64,000 nt of DNA from Plantago ovata (taxonomy: Eukaryota; Streptophyta; Magnoliopsida; Lamiales; Plantaginaceae). The stretch is from positions 102,918,942-102,982,941 of the forward strand of contig CM051455.1 of assembly GCA_028274465.1 (NCBI GenBank), written 5' to 3'. Positions 56,157 through 64,000 of the stretch are shown one piece after another. The translations under genes and the position numbers were made by a program. Numbering within the stretch: position 1 is the stretch's first letter; each line of letters starts with the position of its first letter. The notes beneath the pieces were generated by a model that was not told the DNA's origin, searched no databases, and worked only from the letters and a program-made list of their open reading frames with translations.

Positions 56157-57519
56157 TGATGAACGTATTTTGACGCGTTCATCTTGTCTTTTTACCTTCT
56201 TTTGCTATCTTCTAGCCTTGTTTTTGGTTAGTTTTTGTAGAATAGTGTCACGTTTTGTGTTTTCTGCATTTTCAGGCACTTAGGTACGAAACGGCGTTTT
56301 TGGAGCTAAAAACGCCTTTTTGATGGAAAGATGGCCCCGTTGAAGTTCCCCAATCTCCGTGGCTTGTTCGAAGTGTTTGAGTATCAATAAGCATCGAGAA
56401 GGATGAGTCCAAGGCACCCGAGGCCATGCGAGGGCAAAAAGATTGAGTTTGAAGACAAAAATCTGCCCAGGAGCCAAGCTAAGCGCCTGGAATAGTGAAG
56501 CGCTCCGCTTCAATTTCCAGGAGCTTTGGCAGCAAGAAGCGTGCTGCGAAGCGCTTCGCTTGCCAAGCGCTCCGCTTGGCTTCTCCAAGCGGTCCGCTTG
56601 GCAGCGGTTACGTTTCGGATTTTCTTCTTAGATCTGATCTTGATCATTTTTTGAAGATCTTTTGAACTGTAACTTCGTTTTGGAGAGCTCCTAAGCCCCA
56701 AACTCAGAGAATATTCAGATTACATTGTATTTTAGCTTGGATTCAAGGTTTTGATTGGGATTCATCCTTTGTAATCATCTACGGAGAGGTTTTCTTTGCT
56801 TCCACCGATTAGTGACAGCTTTGGTGGTAACTTGTATCACTCTCTTGTCTTGTAGTTTGATATGATGTATTGATTATTATTCATATGAATTGATGTCTAT
56901 GTTGATGATATGAGTAGCTAAATCTTTTGTGTTGGTGGTAGAATGTAGAATATGCGCTATGGTTATGTTTATGCTTACATGAGATTGTGATTCAATCTTG
57001 CTGCAAATCCCTTCATATGATTCTTAGTTGCCTATAAAATATATTCGAATTGAGTATAGTGACAAACTCTGTCAATGAAAGCTATAGGATTGTATGTTAG
57101 AGATTTGCAGCATGCTAGATAAATGGTGTTGTGACAAGCCCTCTAAAGTTTGATAGTGATCTTTCAGGATGTGTGTCTTAAATTTGCCTAACAGTTGCTT
57201 AGCAGACTTGATCGAGGTTCTACGCACTGAACTTGTGAGCATATACGTAACCCATGCATGTGTATTTTCTTTTTATTTCTACAACCAACCGTTTTCCAAA
57301 ACTGTTTACAACAATCTGATTTCTCGTTGCTATTGTTCAAGGAAACGATTCCTAAACATTTGAACTCGTTGACTGAAATTACTTGCAAAACCTTCAAGAA
57401 AACCACGTTAGGTCCCGAGAGAACAGACCGCGGGCAACTTGCCATTGCACTCAGTTTTGTGTAGTGATAGTTTTCTTAGGCTTTTAAACAAATTTAATTG
57501 GTGTAAACGACATTCATCA
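56157..57519 (+). repeat. 3' LTR of A, first assembly copy (indel-rich)
   Basis: It corresponds base for base to 61453-62840 apart from many single-base losses. Starts TGATGAACGTATTTTGACG, ends ACGACATTCATCA. Confidence 0.88.
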
Positions 57520-58003
57520 CCTAACCTTTTCCAAGGTTTCTTGTTAATCTTCATTGAGAGTCTCTCTCCAGCTATCGGTGTAGAAATTCGGTCCTCAAAT
57601 CCCAGTACAGTGGTGATCTACATTTCCGACCATACTGCTCAAACGGTGCCATACCAATCGATGCTTGATAACTATTATATATCATACTCCAACAATGGCA
57701 AATGTTGTGCCCAGCTTCCTTGAGTGATCCAGCACACCACACTCGTAGAAGATCCTCTAAGTTTGATGGTCCTTTCGGATTGACCATCCGTCATACGGTA
57801 CTAAAATTCAACTTAGTACCCAAGCCTTCGTGACTTGCTTCCAAAATCTTGAGACAAACTTCGAATCTCTATCAGATACAATGCTCACCGGAGTGCCATG
57901 AAGCCTAATATCTCATCGCGATAAACCTCGGCTAACTTCTCGGATGTGTAGGTGGTTTTCACAGGTAGAAAGTGTGCCGATTTGTCACCTATCGACAATA
58001 ACC
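57520..58003 (-). pseudogene. Tek-2 integrase flank, first assembly copy (error-rich)
   Basis: It duplicates 62841-63334: the same join CATTCATCA/CCTAACC, then integrase on the minus strand with numerous small indels, ending at the gap. It shows that both assembly copies describe the same insertion site. Confidence 0.87.
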
Positions 58004-58103
58004 NNNNNNNNNNNNNNNNNNNNNNNNNNNNNNNNNNNNNNNNNNNNNNNNNNNNNNNNNNNNNNNNNNNNNNNNNNNNNNNNNNNNNNNNNNNNNNNNN
58101 NNN
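58004..58103. other. Assembly gap (100 N)
   Basis: Exactly 100 N. Sequence right of it restarts inside RNase H of element A, matching 52559 onward. Confidence 0.99.
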
Positions 58104-59809
58104 TTTGAACTTATGTGTGATGCTTCTGACTATGCTATGGGTGCTGTTCTTGGTCCGAAGGTTGATAACCGTTTCAGAGTGATTTTACTATGCTTAAGAC
58201 CTTAGATGTGCTCCGATTAATTATACTACACTGAGAAAGAATTCTAGCGGTTATTTTGCTCTAAGTAAATTCAGGTTCTTATATTACTGGCTACAAAGTT
58301 TTTTTTCACACTGACCATGCGCCGCAGCATTTGATTGCTCAACGTGAAACCAGCTGCGCTTGATGCAGTGCGTAATTCTTCTCCACAGAGTTCCAAGGTG
58401 GAATTTAATCGTATAAAAGTGGCAAGGAAACCTAGTGGCGACCACTTGTACCCGGTTGCCAAACATTCCCACAGATGAACACCCGTCCCAGATGATTGCG
58501 CGATGATCAGTTGAGCGCATAGAGTTGGAACCATGGTACGCAGATATCGTTAACTTCTTGCCAAAAATGTGATGCCAACCCATCTCTCAGGACCTGAACG
58601 GCGTTCATTGTGAGGAATTGTCGCCATTACATATGGGAACCCGTACTTGTTCCGCAAGGGAGAGATGAAGTCTTGCGGACGTGGCCTAACCGAGAAAGAG
58701 CAATTGTTCGATATGAGATCTTGCCATGAGTTGAATGTGGAGGGCCTTATAGTGGCCAAAAAACCGCTCGCAAGGTGTTCAATCGGGTTTTTGGCCCAGC
58801 TTGTATGAAGATGCGCGCTCTTGTGGAGCAATGTGACTATTGCCAAAGGAGTGGAAAATTGGCAAGCAAACAAGAGATGCCCCAGCAAGGTAACTTAGTT
58901 GTTGCGCCTTTTGATGTTTGGGGTATAGACTTTATGGGACCATTCCCTAAGAGTATCGGGTACGAATATATCTTGGTGCGGTGGTGATATTGTCACCAAA
59001 TGGGTAGAGGCTGTCCCACCCGGATAATTTGCCAAGGTTTACTCTCTTTTTCTTCGTGATGGTTCTTCAATATGTTTTGGGACCCCGAGGTCCTTATCAG
59101 CGATGGGGGAACTAACTTTGTGAACAAGTTCTTCGCTAATCTCATGAGAAGTACGGGGTCCACACATTTCGTTGCTACTCCATATCATCCCAAACATCTG
59201 GCCAAGTAGAAGTGAGCAATCGGCAAATCAAGAAAATCTGGAGGGGTAGTCAAACCCTCGAGACAGGATTGGTCCACCAAGTTGCCGGATGCACTATGGG
59301 CATATAGGACCTCGTTCAAAAACGGTGATTGGTACCACTCCCTTACCGGCTTGTGTACGGGAAAGCTTGCCATTCTACCCGTGGAGTTGGAGCAAGAGCA
59401 CTTTGGGCCATCAAGCAATTGAACTTGATATGGAGAAAGCCGGTGAAGAAAGACTTTTGCAACTCACCGAGCTAGATGAGCTAGATTGAAAAGCCTTCGA
59501 GAGTGGTAAGATATACAAGGAACGGGCCAAGAGGTATCATGATAGAGGCATCATTCGCAAGGATTTAGTCCCAGGACAAAGGCACTCCTCTTCAACTCTC
59601 GGTTGCGACTTTTTCCTGGAAAACTCCGTTCTAGATGGGACGACCATTTGAAATTGGTCCGAGTAGCACCCCATGGTGCTCTGGAACTCTTGGACAACCA
59701 AACCGGAGCTACCTTCAGGTCAATGGCCAGGAGTTAAAGCCGTACCTAGAGCCTCTCGAGTCGACTCATGAAGTGGAGGTTACTTGGTTGAGGTACCTTT
59801 TGTATCTTA
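58104..59809 (+). pseudogene. Second assembly copy of A pol (RNase H to integrase), indel-rich
   Basis: It aligns collinearly with 52559-54292 but carries a frameshift about every 30-80 bases, mostly single-base gains or losses in no coding pattern. Recognisable pieces: [14 protein letters not shown] at the start, [15 protein letters not shown] near 58910-58955, integrase tail near 59560-59790. A few substitutions differ from the first copy. Best read as low-quality contig-end sequence, possibly from the other haplotype. It is not a separate gene. Confidence 0.85.
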
Positions 59810-61452
59810 GTTCATTTCTTTAGTTCTTGTACTCTTTATTTGCTTTTGTAGTTGTGGCCGGTGTGCCTTTTGTCGTGATTAGTTTAGTCTAGTTTTGTCT
59901 TGGTGCCTTAGGTGATTAAGAGAGGAAAAACATCGAAAATCTAGAAACAGGGCCAAGCGAAGCGCCTGGAAGGGCCAAGCGGTCCGCTTCAAATTCCAGG
60001 AAGTTTTGCAACTTCCTGGAAATTCAAGCGGAGCGCCTGGAGCCTCCCAAGCTCTCCGCTTGGACCCTGTGCCTAGATTTTCCTCGTTTTTCCATTCTTC
60101 TCACCTTTGCGCACCCGTTCTCACTTGTTTCTTGAGTCCTTTCAGGTACTACTCATATATAGAAGATTGGACACGAACCTTTATCTCAGGGAAGTGTACT
60201 TTCAATCCAATTTTTCCTTTTCTTTCAACTTTTCTTTGCTCGAGGACGAGCAAAAGTTTAGGTTTGGGGAGGGGGTATTGGATTTCAATTGTATATGCTT
60301 GTGTGGTTCGTACATGCCTGATTTTACTCAAGTTCATGTGATTTTTCGTGTTTTTTCAAATTTTTGCATGCATATCATCCCTAGATTAGTTGTTGCACGT
60401 TGTTGTGTGTGGAGTTTATTGCCAAGTCTTTTGAACTTTTTTATTGAGTAGACTAAGTGTTTATGGCCATTGATCATATGTTGAATCACTTTGCAAGTAG
60501 TTTGAGGCTTGTCTCGCATGATTTGTCACATTCGCATGTGCACTAGTTAAGCTTAGTAGTCTCGACATCACCTTGAGTGGTGTTTCTTCTGCTGCGGTTC
60601 ACGATGGCCTTATGAAATGATGCATGTTAGAGTCTATGGTTGTAACCCGTGTAATTATGTACGTAAGAGGCGACAAGTTCTTCACCTCGATTTGAGATTG
60701 CCAAATGCCTAGGAAGGAGGTAGTGTGAGGTGTGCGATTCCTTGTATTAAACCTATTCTATCGAATAGGTTTGGGGAGGGCGTTGCTTCGTTGATCTTGT
60801 CTTTCGTCTTTGAGTCGTTGTAAAGTTTCCTTTTTTTTTTTTTTTTTTTTTCCTGTCTGTTTGTGTCCCAACCTATTCTCGTAGTGTCAAGAGTCATGTA
60901 AATATTTGTTATTGTGAAGTGTCGAGTTGTAAATTCTATCTTTCGTTTCGTGTCGTCTTTGTCCAAGGCCTGTTCTTGACCACCCTCGTCTTGCTATTCA
61001 AGAAGTGGTTGAAAGAGGCTCATTCTTGAGAGTCTGGGTAGAATAGGGGAGTGTTATCTTTCTAAGGGAACCCTCCTTCATTTGATGAGAGCCAGTATTG
61101 GTTCGCCCTCTCTTGAGGAAAAGTCTCGCTTGGTGAACAGAAGTAAGCCCTCAGTTTCATAGGCACGAGGCAATTGTAGTATGATAACATGCATCATTGT
61201 GTCGTCACTGACCAGGTCCAGGTAGAAGATGTTACGAGAGACTCCTTTGTTTAACCAAGTGCACTTGAGAATGTGTATACTCGCAATCGAGGCATACTTC
61301 AACCTATTTGCATGTCATGCTCATTTGGTTTTGTTCATAAGCATTTGGTATATTCATAGATTAGTTCACTTTACTTGGCATGAGACTCCTTTTGTCTTGC
61401 ATTTAGGATAGTTTGTTGCTTGAGGACAAGCAAAGGTTTGGTTTGGGGAGTT
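59810..61452 (+). other. Second assembly copy of the A 3' non-coding region
   Basis: It matches 54293-56156, nearly identical over the first about 950 bp. About 245 bp present in the first copy (55345-55590, including the purine run and two hairpin modules) are absent at about 60876. The hairpin module at 60749-60772 is perfect here. Confidence 0.85.
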
Positions 61453-62840
61453 TGATGAACGTATTTTTGACGCGTTCATCTTGTCTTGTTTACCTTCTTT
61501 TGCTATCTTCTAGCCTTGTTTTTTGGTTAGTTTTGTAGAATAGTGTCACGTTTTGTGTTTTCTGCATTTTCAGGCACTTAGGTACGAAACGGCGTTTTTG
61601 GAGCTAAAAACGAGCCTTTTTGATGGAAAAGATGGCCCCGTTGAAGTTCCCCAATCTCCGTGGCTTGTTCGTAAGTGTTTGAGTATCAATAAGCATCGAG
61701 AAGGATGAGTCCAAGGCACCCGAGGGCCATGCGAGGGCAAAAAGATTGAGTTTGAAGACAAAAATCTGCCCAGGAGCCAAGCTAAGCGCCTGGAATAGTG
61801 AAGCGCTCCGCTTCAATTTCCAAGGGCTTTGGCACAGAAGCGTGCTCGAAGCGCTTCTCTTGCCAAGCGCTCCGCTTGGCTTCTCCAAGCGGTCCGCTTG
61901 GCAGCGGTTACGCTTTCGGATTTTCCTTCTTAGATCTGATCTTTGATCATTTTTTGATGATCTTTTGAACTGTAACATGGTTTTGGAGAGCTCCTAAGCC
62001 CCAAAACTCAGAGAATATTCAGATTACATTGTATTTTAGCTTGGGATTCAAGGTTTTGATTGGGATTCATCCTTTGTAATCATCTACGGAGAGGTTTTCT
62101 TTGCTTCCCACCGATTAGTGACAGCTTTGGTGGTAACTTGTATCACTCTCTTGTCTTGTAGTTTGATATGATGTATTTTGATTATTATTCATATGAATTG
62201 ATGTCTATGTTGATGAATATGAGTAGCTAAATCTTTTGTGTTGGTGGTAGAATGTAGAATATGCATGCTATGGGTTATGTTTATGCTTACATGAGATTGT
62301 GATTCAATCTTGCTGCAAATCCCTTCATATGATTCTTAGTTGCGTATAAAATATATTTGAATTGAGTATAGTGACAAACTCTTGGTCAATGAAAGCTATA
62401 GGATTGTATGTTAGAGATTTGCAGCATGCTAGATAAATGGTGTTGGTGACAAGCACCTCTAAAGTATTGATAGTGATCTTTCAGGATGTGTGTCTTAAAT
62501 TTGCCTAGACGAGTTGCTTAGCAGACTTGATCGAAGGTTCTACGCACTGAACTGGTGAGCATATACGTAACCCATGCATGTGTATTTGATTTCTACCACC
62601 AACCGTTTCCAAAACTTGTTTACAACAATCTGATTTCTCGTTGCTTTTGTTCAAAGGAAACGATTCTCTAAACATTTGAACTCGTTGACTGAAATTACTT
62701 GCAAAAACCTCAAGAAAAACCACGTTAGGTCCCGAGAGAACGACACTCGGGGACAACTTGCCATTGCACTCTAGTTTGTGTAGTGATAAGTGTTCTTAGG
62801 CTTTTAAACAAATTTAATTGGTGAAAAACGACATTCATCA
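61453..62840 (+). repeat. 3' LTR of A (1388 bp)
   Basis: TGATGAACGTATTTTTGACG start after the polypurine tract TTTGGTTTGGGGAGTT. Ends ACGACATTCATCA at the border with Tek-2 integrase. AAGCG palindrome cluster at 61780-61905. Confidence 0.92.
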
Positions 62841-64000
62841 CCTAACCTTTTCCAAGGTTTCTTGTATCATCTCATTGAGAGTCCTCTCTCCAGCTATCGG
62901 TGTAGAAATTCGGTCCTCCAAATCCCAGTACAGTGGTGATCTACATTTCCGACCATACAGTGCTTCAAACGGTGCCATACCAATCGATGCTTGATAACTA
63001 TTATTATAAGCATACTCAACCAATGGCAAATGTTGTGCCCAGCTTCCTTGGTGATCTAGCACACACAATCTTAGAAGATCCTCTAGAGTTTGAATGGTCC
63101 TTTCGGATTGACCATCCGTCTACGGTACTAAAATTCAACTTAGTACCCAAGCCTTCGTGAACTTGCTTCCAAAATCTTGAGACAAACTTCGAATCTCTAT
63201 CAGATACAATGCTCACCGGAGTGCCATGAAGCCTAATTATCTCATCGCGATAAACCTCGGCTAACTTCTCGGATGTGTAGGTGGTTTTCACAGGTAGAAA
63301 GTGTGCCGATTTTGTCAACCTATCGACAATAACCCAAACACTATCAAAACCACCCCTAGCTACCGGTAGACCAGTCACAAAATCCATAGTGATCATCTCC
63401 CATTTCCACTGTGGAATCTCGTGTGGTTGTAGTAAACCTCCCGGTTTATGGTGCTCAGCCTTCACTTGCTAGCAGACCAAACAACTTTGCACAAACTGTG
63501 CAATATCTCGCTTCATATGGGTCCAACAGTAAATCTTCTTCAAATCTTCGTACATTTTGTTTCCTCCAGGATGCATCGAATACTTAGACTTATGAGCTTC
63601 ATCCAAAATTAGACGTCTAAGCTCTTCATCAGAAGGCACACACAATCTACCTTGAAACTTTAGGGCTCCATTCTCATCAACAGAGAATTTCGCATTGCGA
63701 GGTTCAGTGATATGTGCTTTGATATCTTGAAGCTCTTCATCATGCTCTTGAGCCTCAAGAATTTTACCTGCCAGCTCATACCTCAAAGTGATATTGGCGA
63801 ACATACAAGACAATTTGGATACTTCGAGATTTGACACGTGTACCCTACGACTTAAGGCATCAGCGACCACATTGGCCTTACCAGGATGATATCGAATGGT
63901 ACAAGTGTAATCGCCCAGGAATTCCATCCATCGTCGTTGTCTCATGTTCAACTCCTTTTGTGTGAACACATACTTCAAGCTCTTATGATCAGTGAGGATG
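62841..64000 (-). pseudogene. Tek-2 RNase H and integrase, interrupted by A
   Basis: From the right edge: RNase H end ([36 protein letters not shown]), then the integrase zinc-binding region ending SCLVC. A TAG replaces Gln in the next codon (near 63469-63471), a different lesion from Tek-1. The integrase core has [18 protein letters not shown] and [12 protein letters not shown] deletion near 63118 shifts the frame before the catalytic Glu region, then [22 protein letters not shown] follows to 62850. The remaining integrase continues at 47348. Confidence 0.9.

Larger units (their letters stand above)
47349..62840 (+). mobile_element. Element A: Athila-type element with gag and pol (span includes an assembly duplication)
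   Basis: Plus-strand order: 5' LTR, tRNA-Asp primer-binding site, gag, protease-RT-RNase H-integrase, 3' non-coding region, polypurine tract, 3' LTR. The stretch from 52559 on appears twice around the N gap, so the true element is about 10 kb. Gag and pol are interrupted only by a TAG (49703) and a TAA (53660). The 5' LTR lacks its first about 31 bp. Confidence 0.88.
44327..64000 (-). mobile_element. Tek-2: Tekay-type chromovirus, minus strand, interrupted by element A
   Basis: The 3' LTR (44327-46842), polypurine tract and the integrase/chromodomain end (46859-47348) are separated by element A from the rest of integrase and RNase H (62841-64000). The 5' part lies beyond the window. It is inserted into the gag of D. 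Confidence 0.9.

Noticed and set aside
58104..62840. A second, tandem Athila-type element.
   Set aside because: It lacks its own 5' LTR and gag, starts at an N gap inside RNase H, and repeats the same Tek-2 junction. Assembly duplication explains it better.

Overview
The window is plant nuclear DNA, almost certainly from a large, repeat-rich angiosperm genome (probably a eudicot; species not determinable). Nearly every kilobase can be assigned to a transposable element: Ty3/gypsy lineages found in plants (Tekay-type chromovirus, Athila-type, Tat-type), a Ty1/copia element, a TRIM and a non-autonomous hAT transposon. I see no host gene, rRNA, CRISPR array or intact transposon ORF set. Two 100-N gaps (34860-34959, 58004-58103) mark contig joins. 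Labels such as B1 and C are mine, for this window only.

Left part (1-34859). A Tekay-type element (Tek-1, +) enters from the left and ends in a 2.57 kb LTR (2138-4709). A TRIM (4721-5273, -) follows, then a copia gag/protease fragment (5274-7000, +). Into the copia is nested a stack readable level by level: gag-protease-only element B2 (7001-30659, -) contains a hAT element (10698-26356, 8-bp TSD), which contains element C (11074-25773, -, 5-bp TSD), which contains element B1 (14967-23122, -, 5-bp TSD). A Tat-type element (30660 to the gap, +) interrupts the 5' LTR of B2.

Middle (34960-40001). Copia LTRs lie in a head-to-head arrangement: LTR(+), primer-binding site, truncated LTR(+), then gag(-), primer-binding site(-), LTR(-). 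This looks like an aberrant (autointegration-like) product.

Right part (40002-64000). Gag-protease element D (-) is interrupted by a second Tekay-type element (Tek-2, -, 44327 to beyond the window). Tek-2 in turn carries an Athila-type element with gag, protease, RT, RNase H and integrase (A, +, 47349-62840). Around the second gap about 5.4 kb appears twice (52559-58003 and 58104-63334) with indels increasing toward the gap. I read this as one locus, or two haplotypes of it, assembled twice.

How the pieces relate. A, B1, B2 and C share a primer-binding site matching the 3' end of tRNA-Asp(GUC) (the D copy lies outside the window). All five, including D, share a polypurine-tract neighbourhood and conserved 3' non-coding blocks. 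B, C and D have gag and (B, D) protease but no pol, so they are plausible non-autonomous partners of A. The most unusual structure is inside C: an A-type LTR, a 61-nt copy of tRNA-Asp, and an inverted copy of the same LTR end (13236-14966, continued at 23128-23164). It looks like a fold-back reverse-transcription product fossilised inside a different element.
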